From the NCBI GenBank assembly GCA_017937505.1, contig JAGBDL010000143.1, positions 1 through 58,679 of the forward strand: a stretch of DNA of 58,679 nucleotides. The letters run 5' to 3'. This stretch comes from Clostridia bacterium (GTDB lineage: Bacteria; Bacillota; Clostridia; Christensenellales; Aristaeellaceae). Below, piece after piece: positions 50,976 through 58,679 of this stretch. Position 1 is the stretch's first letter; every line of letters starts with the position of its first letter. The notes beneath the pieces are model-generated. The model saw nothing but the letters and a program-made list of their open reading frames with translations, was not told the origin of the DNA and made no database searches. The position numbers and the translations under genes were made by a program.

Positions 50976-53278
50976 GCGGGAAGAAAAGCGGCCGCGTGAT
51001 CGGCGGCGTCGGCGTGCCGGTGCCCAAAAAGGACGCGCCCGCGCTGCTGACCGGCAAGCCGGTGTATACGGCGGACATTGCGCCCAGGGACTGCCTGTGC
51101 GTCAAGCTCATGCACAGCCCGCACGCGCACGCGATGATCGAGGAGATCGACGTATCCCGCGCGCAGAAGCTGCCGGGCGTGGCCTGCGTGCTCACCTACA
51201 AGGACGTGCCGGGCACGCGCTTTACCCAGGCGGGCCAGACGTATCCGGAGTTCAGCCCCTACGATCGACTGATCCTCGACCGCCATCTGCGCTGCGTAGG
51301 CGACCCGGTCGCCATCGTGGCGGCGGAGACGGAAAAGCAGGCGCTGGCGGCCATCCGGCTCATCAAGGTCAAGTACCGGCTCCTGCCCGCGATCCTGGAC
51401 GCCAGGGAGGCGATGGACAACGAGACGCTGATCCACCCGGAGGAAGGCTGGCGGGCGCTGGTGCCCGCCTGCGGTGCGGACAACCGGCGCAACCTGGTCG
51501 CCGCCGGCGAGGAGGCGCAGGGCGACGTCGAGGCCGAGCTGGCGGCGTGCGACATCGTAATCGACAGGGAGTATTCCACGCGCGCGAACCAGCAGTGCAT
51601 GATGGAGACGTTCCGCGCGTTCACGCGCATCGATACCTATGGCAGGCTGGAGGTCGTCTCCTCGACACAGGTGCCGTTCCACGTGCGCCGCATCCTGGCG
51701 ACGGCGCTGGAGATGCCCAAGAGCCGCGTGCGTGTGGTCAAGCCGCGCATCGGCGGCGGCTTCGGCGCGAAGCAGACCGCGGTCTGCGAACAGTATCCGG
51801 CGATCGTGACGGTCAAGACCGGCCGGCCTGCGATGATCGTCTATACCCGCGAGGAGTCGATGACGCTCTCCTCGCCGCGCCACGCGATGATCATGCATGT
51901 GCGCCTGGGCGCGATGAAGGACGGCACGATCCGCGCGATCGATCTGCATACGCTCTCCAACACCGGCGCGTACGGCGAGCACGGACCGACCACGGTCGGC
52001 CTTTCCGGGCACAAGTCCATCCCGCTGTACACGCACAACATGAAGGCGTTCCGCTTTGTCTGGCACACGGTGTACACCAACACCATGAGCGCGGGCGCGT
52101 ATCGCGGCTATGGCGCGACGCAGGGCCTGTTTGCTGTAGAATCCGCCGTCAACGAGCTGGCGCACGCGCTCCATATGGATCCTGCGGCGCTGCGAGAGAA
52201 GAACATCGTGCGCGAGGGCGAGACGATGCCGGCATATTACGGCGAAACGGCGCAGAGCTGCACGATCGACCGCTGCATCGCGCGCGCGAAGGAGATGATC
52301 GGCTGGGCGGAGAAGTATCCCGCACGCACGCTGGAGAACGGCCACATCCGAGCGGTCGGCATGGCGCTGGCCATGCAGGGCTCCGGCATTTCCGGCGTGG
52401 ACACCGGCGCGGTCATGATCCGGTTGGGCGACGATGGCATTTACAACATGTCCATTGGCGCGACGGATATGGGCACCGGCTGCGACACGATCCTGGCGCA
52501 GATGGCGGCGCAGAGCCTGGAGTGCCCGGTGGACAACATCACCGTGCACGGCGTGGACACGGATACCTCGCCGTACGACTGCGGCTCCTACGCTTCCAGC
52601 ACGACGTACGTCACCGGCATGGCGGTCGTCAAGACCTGCGAGGAGCTGAGAAAGAAGATCGTCCGCGTCGGCGCGCAGCTGATGGGCTGCCGGGAGGATG
52701 AGGCGCTCTTCGAGGGCAGCTGCGTCAAAAAAGCGGATGAGAGCAAGAGCGTGACGCTGGCTGAAATTGCCAACGCGCACATGACGGCGAACGCGGAGGA
52801 CATCTCCGCCTGCGTCTCCAACGGCTCTCCGGTGTCGCCGCCGCCGTTCATGTGCGGCTGCGCAGAGATCGATCTGGATCCGCTGACCGGCGAGGTGAAG
52901 CTGGTGGATTATACCGGCGTCGTGGACTGCGGCACGGTCATCAACCCGAACCTGGCCATGCGCCAGACTGAGGGCGGCCTGCTGCAGGGTATCGGCATGG
53001 CGCTGACGGAGTGCCCGACGATCGATTCGCTGGGCCGCACGGTCAGCAATTCCTTCCTGCAGTATAAAATTCCAGCGCGCGTGGACGCGCCGAGCATTCG
53101 CGTGGAGTTTGCGCCCAGCTATGAGCCGACCGGCCCGTTCGGCGCCAAATCCATCGGCGAGTGCGTCATCAACACGCCGTCGCCGGCCATCGCGGACGCG
53201 GTGTACAACGCCAGCGGCGTGCGCGTGCGCGATCTGCCGATTACGGCGGAAAAGATTCTGCTGGGGCAGAAGGAATGA
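50972..53278 (+). CDS. Molybdenum hydroxylase, molybdopterin-binding subunit (xanthine dehydrogenase family)
   Basis: A 768-residue catalytic subunit. Family motifs: RIGGGFGAKQ near 260 around the molybdopterin, GAYRGYGATQG near 376, ATDMGTGCDTILAQMAA near 505, and PFGAKSIGECV near 725 carrying the Glu that activates the Mo-bound water. The RGYG loop is like xanthine/nicotinate dehydrogenases and lacks the Cys loop (VAYRCSFR) of CO dehydrogenase. A purine or N-heterocycle is the probable substrate, in line with the divergent nucleoside importer. ATG 50972 overlaps the preceding stop; the longer frame upstream lies over the FeS gene. mocA follows. Confidence 0.92.
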   Translation: MSGKKSGRVIGGVGVPVPKKDAPALLTGKPVYTADIAPRDCLCVKLMHSPHAHAMIEEIDVSRAQKLPGVACVLTYKDVPGTRFTQAGQTYPEFSPYDRLILDRHLRCVGDPVAIVAAETEKQALAAIRLIKVKYRLLPAILDAREAMDNETLIHPEEGWRALVPACGADNRRNLVAAGEEAQGDVEAELAACDIVIDREYSTRANQQCMMETFRAFTRIDTYGRLEVVSSTQVPFHVRRILATALEMPKSRVRVVKPRIGGGFGAKQTAVCEQYPAIVTVKTGRPAMIVYTREESMTLSSPRHAMIMHVRLGAMKDGTIRAIDLHTLSNTGAYGEHGPTTVGLSGHKSIPLYTHNMKAFRFVWHTVYTNTMSAGAYRGYGATQGLFAVESAVNELAHALHMDPAALREKNIVREGETMPAYYGETAQSCTIDRCIARAKEMIGWAEKYPARTLENGHIRAVGMALAMQGSGISGVDTGAVMIRLGDDGIYNMSIGATDMGTGCDTILAQMAAQSLECPVDNITVHGVDTDTSPYDCGSYASSTTYVTGMAVVKTCEELRKKIVRVGAQLMGCREDEALFEGSCVKKADESKSVTLAEIANAHMTANAEDISACVSNGSPVSPPPFMCGCAEIDLDPLTGEVKLVDYTGVVDCGTVINPNLAMRQTEGGLLQGIGMALTECPTIDSLGRTVSNSFLQYKIPARVDAPSIRVEFAPSYEPTGPFGAKSIGECVINTPSPAIADAVYNASGVRVRDLPITAEKILLGQKE

Positions 53279-53280
53279 GC

Positions 53281-53859
53281 ATGAAGCTCGGCGTGGTTCT
53301 GCTGGCGGCGGGCAGGAGCGAGCGCTTTGGAGGCAACAAACTGCTGGCCGATTATTGCGGCAGACCGATGGTCTGTCGTGCGCTGGAGGCCGCGACGGCG
53401 CTGCGTGCGGCGTGCACCGCCGTGGTCACGGGCTGCGGGGAGATCGCTTGCCTGGCAGAGGCGTATGGCTGCGAGGTCATCACCAACGACGCGCCGCAGC
53501 TGGGACAGTCGCACTCCATTTGCCTGGGCGTGCGCGCGATGCAGGACATGGACGCCGTGTTGCTGATGGTCTGCGATCAGCCGCGGCTCACGGGCGCGTC
53601 GCTTGAGCGGCTGGTGCAGGACTTCATGCGTTCTGAAAAGGGGATCGCCTGCCTGCGCGACGGCACGCATCAGGGCAATCCTGCGGTGTTTTCGCGGCGA
53701 TATTTTGACGAGCTGCTGGCGCTTCAGGGCGACAGGGGCGCGAAGGGCGTTCTTCGTGCGCATGAGGACGATTTGCTGGTTGTGGATACCGTGGGCCCCG
53801 ACGAGCTGGCGGATGCCGATACGCCGGACATGCTTGCGGCGCTGTGCAAAGGGGAATAA
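53281..53859 (+). CDS. mocA: Molybdenum cofactor cytidylyltransferase (MocA-like)
   Basis: A 192-residue nucleotidyltransferase. VVLLAAGRSERFGGNKLLADYCG is the NTP-binding start (key LAAGRSxRFGxxK), ITNDAPQLGQSHSI follows, and LMVCDQPRLTG is the DQP motif of MocA where MobA has DxP. MocA attaches CMP to molybdopterin for xanthine dehydrogenase-type enzymes, which is just what the three genes upstream need. Start is taken at ATG 53281, 6 bases after AAGGA; ATG 53275 overlaps the previous stop and is possible. A terminator follows at once. Confidence 0.9.
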   Translation: MKLGVVLLAAGRSERFGGNKLLADYCGRPMVCRALEAATALRAACTAVVTGCGEIACLAEAYGCEVITNDAPQLGQSHSICLGVRAMQDMDAVLLMVCDQPRLTGASLERLVQDFMRSEKGIACLRDGTHQGNPAVFSRRYFDELLALQGDRGAKGVLRAHEDDLLVVDTVGPDELADADTPDMLAALCKGE

Positions 53860-53862
53860 ATC

Positions 53863-53896
53863 AAAGCCATCGGTTTTCGGGCCGATGGCTTTGTCA
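53863..53896. terminator. Terminator after mocA
   Basis: AAAGCCATCGG (53863-53873) pairs with CCGATGGCTTT (53882-53892). A-run and U-run flank it, so it can serve both mocA and the convergent SGNH-like gene. Confidence 0.85.
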
Positions 53897-53901
53897 TGCA
53901 G

Positions 53902-55242
53902 TCATGGGAGAATCAAATCCGCATAGACCAGAGGCAGCGCTTCCTGGGAGCCGACAGGGCGCGCATAGACGCGCAGCCGTCTGCCTGAGAGGGAACCTGA
54001 GGCGCAGCGATAGGTATTGTCAGACGAATAATCCTGCAGCAGCTCATGCGAAGCGTCGTCTCCGACAAGATAGAAGGCATATTCAGGCGTGACGGTTCTG
54101 CCGTGCAGGCAATCCGCTGTGAAGACGTCCTCCCCGTCCGAGCTGCTCTGATCGATCCAGGCGTTCGTGATGAAGTCGATGGCATCCAGGTATTCGTCCA
54201 TCGAGGAATAAAACAGATGATCGACGGGCTTGCCGGCGAGATAGAGGTTCAGGAAGTCGGCAAACTTTTCACTGAACAGGTCGGCACCCTCACCGTCAAG
54301 GTGATACCAGTCATGGTAGTGGCTGTCCAGCAGCGGAATGAATTCCGGCCGGGCCAGCGACATGTCGAAGCAGGGGATGCTCTCTTCGCGGCAGAATTCG
54401 GCGAGCGCCGCATTCTTTTCCAGAAAACCCGCGCGGCCCAGCCCCTGCGCGGTGGCGTTCGGGGAGATGATCACCAGCAGCTCGCTGCCGTGCTTTTCGC
54501 ACAGCGCCCGGTATTCCAGCAGCTTTTTCTTGGAGAACTCGTGCAGGTCGGGATTGTCATCGGCCTGCTGAGGACGCAGCGGCGTAAAGCGCAGCGCGTC
54601 ATAGCCGTTTCCGACAGCGTTGTAGCGCAGGAAGCCGCGCCCCTGATACACCCCGACGCCGTCCAGCAGACCTGAGGAGGCAAAATACGCCTCCGGATTT
54701 GTGTGCATCGCGATGGTATGCCGCACGTCCTCCAGATCGCGCACAAAGAAGCTCTTGAACAGCAGGATGCGATCCAGATATTTCTGATCCTGCGAACACA
54801 GATCCAGATAATAGCGCAGGTAAATCAGCGGATGCTTCCGCAGAAACGGGGCAAGGCGAAACTGCGCCTGAATATCCTCGGTGGTTTTGGTAAAATTATC
54901 AGATTCCACCACGAGCGCGACGTATCGGGGACGATTGGTCTTGTACAGCAGCCGCGTCGCGGCCAGCGCGCCGGGCATGCTCATGTGCCCGACGGTCACG
55001 TCGAAGGTTTCAAGACCGGTCTTCTCCGTTATGATATTGGCATTGAAATCCGAAAAGACAATGGAGGAGCCGACGAGCGCCAGGTCGATATCGCTGCGCT
55101 GTGTGATTTCCAGAAAGGTATAGTAGGTATGCGCGTCGCTGCGCATCAGCAGCGTGTTGGCTGCTGCGAGCACGAGAATGGGAATCAGAAAGAATGCAAA
55201 GAACCGAAGCCATTCGCGTCTTTTCTGTGGAGAAGGACTCAT
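53902..55242 (-). CDS. SGNH/DltD-like membrane-anchored protein paired with MBOAT
   Basis: A 446-residue protein with an N-terminal anchor (about 13-31). The exported part has LALVGSSIVFSDFN, an SGNH block I-like segment with the possible nucleophile Ser in GSS, and later DSHYHDWYHLDGEGADLFS, which holds the Asp/His pair (DWYHL) of such hydrolases. The pairing with an MBOAT gene 21 bp upstream is typical of DltB/DltD and AlgI/AlgX-type systems, where the MBOAT moves an acyl group across the membrane and the SGNH protein transfers it to a polymer. The polymer here is unknown. GGAGG precedes ATG 55242. Confidence 0.8.
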   Translation of the reverse strand: MSPSPQKRREWLRFFAFFLIPILVLAAANTLLMRSDAHTYYTFLEITQRSDIDLALVGSSIVFSDFNANIITEKTGLETFDVTVGHMSMPGALAATRLLYKTNRPRYVALVVESDNFTKTTEDIQAQFRLAPFLRKHPLIYLRYYLDLCSQDQKYLDRILLFKSFFVRDLEDVRHTIAMHTNPEAYFASSGLLDGVGVYQGRGFLRYNAVGNGYDALRFTPLRPQQADDNPDLHEFSKKKLLEYRALCEKHGSELLVIISPNATAQGLGRAGFLEKNAALAEFCREESIPCFDMSLARPEFIPLLDSHYHDWYHLDGEGADLFSEKFADFLNLYLAGKPVDHLFYSSMDEYLDAIDFITNAWIDQSSSDGEDVFTADCLHGRTVTPEYAFYLVGDDASHELLQDYSSDNTYRCASGSLSGRRLRVYARPVGSQEALPLVYADLILP

Positions 55243-55263
55243 GACAACCTCCTGTGCGTCCCG

Positions 55264-56844
55264 TCAGAATGCGGCGTAGATGAAGCCAGTCAGCGCGTTG
55301 GGCACGTAGAAGAACATCGTGTAGAACAGCAGGATGTACAGCAGCAGCCAGCGCTGGGGCAGGGAGAGCGTCATCAGCCATTTTCGGATGCTGACGCCGC
55401 GCTCCTGCATGACCGAAACGGTAACGAGGATGATGAGTGCGCCCAGAAGCACCGCGTAGTCGCCCAGGCTGACGCCCAGAGTGAGCAGCGTGCCGTCCGT
55501 CAGCTGCGACAGCATCGGCGTGCACAGCGTTTTGCCCAGCATGGCAAACGCGTCGGTCAGGTGCAGGCAGCGGTCAAAATACCAGCCGATATTGACGATG
55601 ATGAACGTGCGCACAACGCGCAGAACATAGAATCCGCGGCTTTTGACCAGCCCGGCATGCCGTTCGCCAAAGCGTCTGTACGCCGGCTCCAGCAGCGCGC
55701 TGGCGGCGAGAATCAGGCCGTTGTACATGCCCCACGCGATATAATTGCCCGTTGCGCCGTGCCAGACGCCCACCAACAGGAAGACGAGGATGTTGCCCAG
55801 CGCTGCGGGCAGCGCGCGCGCTGCGTCGGCGCCGAAAGCCTTCCTGGCAGACTTGGCGAGCCTTTGCATGGGGCGGGTCAGCGCGAAGGGATAAAACACA
55901 TAGTCGCGCATCCATGCGCCCAGGCTGATGTGCCACCTGCGCCAGAAATCGGCGAGGGAGACGGAAAAGTACGGACGCCGGAAGTTGGGCGCAAGGTGGA
56001 TGCCCATCAGCTCCGCGCCGCCGGTGACCAGATCGATGCCGCCGGAAAAATCGGCGTACTGCTGCAGGGAATACATCAGCACGGCGACGACGATGACCGC
56101 GCCGCCGTAGGCCGTATGGTCGGCGAAGACCGCGTCGATGAGCGGAAAAGCGTGGTCAGCGATGACCTTCTTTTTAAAGAAGCCCCAGAGCATCAGGATG
56201 AGACCGCTGCGGATATTGGCAAGATCGAGCCGGTTGCCTGCGGTGAGCTGCGGCGCGAGCGCGTCATAGCGGCCGATCGGCCCCTGAATGAGCTGCGGGA
56301 AAAAGGAAATAAACAGCGCAAACTTGAGCACGTTGCGCTCCGGCGGGTATTTGCCATTGTACACGTCGATGAGATAGCCCATCGACTGGAAGGTATAAAA
56401 GGAAATGCCCAGCGGCACGAAGAGCCTGATGGACGGTGCGCCGCTTTTGCCCATCAGGCCATACAGCCCGGAAAGCACTGCCGTCGGCGCGGTCGGGATG
56501 TATTTGAGCACCGCCAGCAGGCCGAAATTGAGCAGCAGCGCGAGATAAAGCAGCACGCGCTGCCTCTTTCTTGCGGCGGTCTTGAGCCGCTTTTTTTCAT
56601 CCCGCGAGAGCTCCTTGCTCTGCTGAAGCAGCGTCTTGTTCTTGGTGCCGATATGCCCGATGGCAAGCGCGCAGAGCCAGGTGCTCAGCGTGGTGATGAG
56701 CATGAAGACCAGCGCCTGTCTGCCGCCTGAGGCGAAGACCGCGTAGCTGAAAACGAGCAGAACCAGCCACCTGAAGCGGACGGGGCACAGATAATACAGC
56801 ACGGCGGCGGCGAAGATCTGATAGATGATCGCGTATGTGGACAT
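55264..56844 (-). CDS. MBOAT family O-acyltransferase
   Basis: A 526-residue membrane-bound acyltransferase (DltB/AlgI family) with about ten to twelve hydrophobic segments. PLGISFYTFQSMGYLIDVYNG, FISFFPQLIQGPIGRY, FWRRWHISLGAWMRDYVFYP (first conserved His near 303) and FLLVGVWHGATGNYIAWG with the invariant His near 360 are present in order. It would load an acetyl or similar group on a surface polysaccharide or teichoic acid with the SGNH-like partner. The start at 56844 follows AGCAGGT; the longer frame to 56901 runs through the promoter. Confidence 0.93.
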   Translation of the reverse strand: MSTYAIIYQIFAAAVLYYLCPVRFRWLVLLVFSYAVFASGGRQALVFMLITTLSTWLCALAIGHIGTKNKTLLQQSKELSRDEKKRLKTAARKRQRVLLYLALLLNFGLLAVLKYIPTAPTAVLSGLYGLMGKSGAPSIRLFVPLGISFYTFQSMGYLIDVYNGKYPPERNVLKFALFISFFPQLIQGPIGRYDALAPQLTAGNRLDLANIRSGLILMLWGFFKKKVIADHAFPLIDAVFADHTAYGGAVIVVAVLMYSLQQYADFSGGIDLVTGGAELMGIHLAPNFRRPYFSVSLADFWRRWHISLGAWMRDYVFYPFALTRPMQRLAKSARKAFGADAARALPAALGNILVFLLVGVWHGATGNYIAWGMYNGLILAASALLEPAYRRFGERHAGLVKSRGFYVLRVVRTFIIVNIGWYFDRCLHLTDAFAMLGKTLCTPMLSQLTDGTLLTLGVSLGDYAVLLGALIILVTVSVMQERGVSIRKWLMTLSLPQRWLLLYILLFYTMFFYVPNALTGFIYAAF

Positions 56845-56891
56845 GGACAGTACCTGCTTTTCTGAAGTGACATGAACAAAGTTGCCAATAA

Positions 56892-56920
56892 AATATAACA
56901 TTTCGGTTCATTCCTGTCAA
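56892..56920 (-). promoter_or_regulatory. Promoter of the MBOAT operon
   Basis: On minus, TTGACA (56915-56920), a 17-bp spacer and TATATT (56892-56897), with a leader of about 40 bases. Confidence 0.85.
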
Positions 56921-56989
56921 GACGCCCGCCCCGGCGCTTTGTTGCTTTTTGGAAAGAGAAGCGGGGAAGTTGCTGTGCATTCTTGCATC

Positions 56990-57017
56990 TTGCAAACTGC
57001 CGCAGAAATGGTATAAT
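56990..57017 (+). promoter_or_regulatory. Promoter of the MATE gene
   Basis: TTGCAA (56990-56995), a 16-bp spacer and TATAAT (57012-57017), about 45 bp upstream of the start codon. Confidence 0.7.
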
Positions 57018-57061
57018 ACCGCTGATTTTGAACCGTGACGGAAAAAGGAGAACTCAAGCCG

Positions 57062-58411
57062 ATGACAAAGGATATGACCCATGGGTCGCCGGTGAAGCTG
57101 ATCCTTGGTTTTGCGCTGCCGCTGCTGGCGGGCATGCTGTTTCAGCAGCTGTATAATCTGGTGGACACGATGATTGTGGGCCGGTTCCTGGGCGTGACGG
57201 CCCTGGCCGGCGTGGGCGCGACCGGTTCGATCAACTTCCTCGTGCTGGGCTTCTGCATGGGCGTGTGCACAGGCTTTTCCATTCCGGTGGCGCAGCGCTT
57301 TGGCGCGCGGGAGGAGAGCCGCATGCGCGAGTTTGTGGCCAACGGCATTCTTCTGTCCGCAGTTTTCGCTGCGGTGATCACGACGGTGACCGTCTGCTTT
57401 TGCCGCGATATCCTGACGATGATGAATACGCCGCAGGACTGCTTTGAGGAAGCCTACCACTATATTGTGGTGATCTTTGCCGGCATCCCGTTCATGATTC
57501 TTTACAATCTGCTGTCCGGCTATCTGCGTTCGCTGGGCGACAGCAAAACGCCGCTGTTCTTCCTGATCCTCTCCTCGCTGCTGAACGTCGCGCTGGACCT
57601 TGTGCTGATCCTCGTGTTTGACCTCGGCGTGATGGGCGCGTCGCTGGCGACGGTCATCAGCCAGGCGATTTCCGGGCTGCTGTGTCTTGCGTGGATCGTG
57701 CTGAAGGTGCCGGTGCTGCACATCGCTGCGGACGAATGGCGCGTGCGCAGGAAAAGAATGCTGGAGCTGTGCGCCTGCGGCGTGCCGATGGGCCTGCAAT
57801 ACTCCATCACGGCAATCGGTTCGGTGGTTTTGCAGGTGGCGGTCAATTCGCTTGGATCCCTGGCTGTGGCGGCCATGACGGCGGCCATGAAGGTGCTCAA
57901 TTTTCTCGCCTGCCCGTTTGATGCGCTGGGCTCGACGATGGCAACCTACGGCGCGCAGAACGTCGGCGCAAGCCGGTACGAACGGCTCAATCGCGGCGTA
58001 TGGGCAGCGTCTGCGATGGGCTTTGCGTACTCCGCACTTGCATTCACGGTGGCCTGGTTCTTTGGCCGCAGCCTGACGCAGATGTTTGTGACCGACGGCG
58101 GCGCAGAGCTCATCGAGCTGGCGCAGATGTACATGGTCACTCAGGTGGCGTTTTATCCGCTGCTGACGCTGGTGAACGTCGTGCGCTTCATGATTCAGGG
58201 GATGGGCTTTTCCATGTTTGCGATCATCGCAGGCGTGCTGGAGATGATTGCGCGCAGCCTGGCCGCGCTTGTGCTGGTGCCGCCGCTTGGCTTTCCGGGC
58301 GTTTGTCTGGGCAGTCCGCTGGCGTGGATTTTTGCCGACGCATTCCTCATTCCGGCTTATTTCCGCTGCAAAAAGCGCCTGATGGGAAAGGTACACCACC
58401 TCCATATCTGA
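57062..58411 (+). CDS. MATE family efflux transporter
   Basis: A 449-residue MATE/NorM-DinF type exporter with 12 hydrophobic segments. ILGFALPLLAGMLFQQLYNLVDTMIVGRF is the classic first helix region (key part LYNLVDTMIVGR), AGVGATGSINFLVLGFCMG follows, and YLRSLGDSKTP and the second-half AAMKVLNFLACPFDALG complete the pattern. Substrates are probably cationic drugs or metabolites; the gene has no regulator next to it. The ribosome binding site AAAGGAGA is about 10 bases from ATG 57062; an in-frame GTG at 57035 is less likely. No clear terminator precedes the tRNA promoter. Confidence 0.94.
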   Translation: MTKDMTHGSPVKLILGFALPLLAGMLFQQLYNLVDTMIVGRFLGVTALAGVGATGSINFLVLGFCMGVCTGFSIPVAQRFGAREESRMREFVANGILLSAVFAAVITTVTVCFCRDILTMMNTPQDCFEEAYHYIVVIFAGIPFMILYNLLSGYLRSLGDSKTPLFFLILSSLLNVALDLVLILVFDLGVMGASLATVISQAISGLLCLAWIVLKVPVLHIAADEWRVRRKRMLELCACGVPMGLQYSITAIGSVVLQVAVNSLGSLAVAAMTAAMKVLNFLACPFDALGSTMATYGAQNVGASRYERLNRGVWAASAMGFAYSALAFTVAWFFGRSLTQMFVTDGGAELIELAQMYMVTQVAFYPLLTLVNVVRFMIQGMGFSMFAIIAGVLEMIARSLAALVLVPPLGFPGVCLGSPLAWIFADAFLIPAYFRCKKRLMGKVHHLHI

Positions 58412-58483
58412 TCGCTGGCGGACTACTGCGCGCGTTCGTCAGCGGAATTCACAGGGTTATTTGCTGGATTTTGATTTTTATGG

Positions 58484-58512
58484 TTGACAAAACGGCATTC
58501 CTCGTGTATAAT
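58484..58512 (+). promoter_or_regulatory. Promoter of the tRNA-Tyr/tRNA-Leu cluster
   Basis: TTGACA (58484-58489), a 17-bp spacer and TATAAT (58507-58512), a perfect consensus promoter 35 bp upstream of tRNA-Tyr. Confidence 0.95.
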
Positions 58513-58546
58513 ACTCCATGTTCCGCACGGAACGACAGCTTCATAT

Positions 58547-58631
<85 letters not shown>

Positions 58632-58636
58632 TCTTC

Positions 58637-58679
58637 GCGGGAATGGCGGAATTGGCAGACGCGCTAGATTCAGGTTCTA
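58637..58679 (+). tRNA. tRNA-Leu (anticodon CAG), partial at window end
   Basis: The first 43 bases, GCGGGAATGGCGGAATTGGC and onward, match the leucine tRNA 5' half. The loop TTCAGGT after CTAGA gives anticodon CAG. The variable arm and 3' half are outside the window. Confidence 0.88.

Noticed and set aside
56597..58405. 602-codon open frame antisense to the MATE gene and across promoters
   Set aside because: Runs through two consensus promoters and a well-defined exporter gene; no family features.

Overview
The window is a stretch of chromosome from a GC-rich member of the Clostridia (Bacillota), most likely a gut or rumen commensal. The evidence is the rnc-smc-ftsY core order, AAGGAGG-type ribosome binding sites with a mix of ATG, GTG and TTG starts, a class B sortase, canonical TTGACA/TATAAT promoters, strong intrinsic terminators, and a GH112 host-glycan phosphorylase. 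The lineage is inferred from gene content only; an unnamed Christensenellales-like family would fit. No phage, transposase or CRISPR array is visible.

Layout. 1-7.6 kb: a housekeeping strand (rnc end, smc, ftsY, a small membrane protein, dus, srtB). 7.6-11.9 kb (minus): a TSUP exporter coupled to enolase, a secreted SH3-repeat protein, and an RluA pseudouridine synthase. 11.9-16.7 kb: an amino-acid ABC transporter whose ATPase and permease are encoded with an aminotransferase and a GldA-like dehydrogenase on minus, while its binding protein is divergent on plus. 16.8-30.2 kb: an accessory catabolic region with a CdaR-type regulator, a five-gene urea/amide-type ABC transporter, an acetamidase/formamidase homologue, glycerate 2-kinase and a LarA-type nickel hydroxyacid racemase, followed by a convergent tripartite tricarboxylate transporter (tctCBA). 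30.5-36.4 kb: tRNA-Gln and tRNA-Glu, two small membrane proteins, a two-component system, DegV and YitT. 36.6-44.5 kb: an SH3/C39 secreted protein, luxS-mtnN, a GH112 phosphorylase, a SpoVB-like flippase, and a dCMP deaminase / zinc-ribbon / GNAT trio. 44.7-53.9 kb: a BMP-type nucleoside ABC transporter divergent from a three-subunit molybdenum hydroxylase plus mocA. 53.9-58.7 kb: an SGNH-like/MBOAT acyltransferase pair, a MATE exporter and the start of a tRNA-Tyr / tRNA-Leu cluster.

Two observations stand out. First, a dispersed element of about 99 bp recurs at least five and probably seven times. Several copies begin directly after the U-run of a gene's own terminator, and the best copies end in a second intrinsic terminator; two copies are 96/99 identical. 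It looks like a structured mobile repeat or a 3'-end small RNA family. Second, the CdaR / amide transporter / amidase / LarA / glycerate kinase locus can be read as a pathway that takes up a 2-hydroxyacid amide or related compound and delivers 2-phosphoglycerate to glycolysis. That pathway is inference; the individual families are clear.
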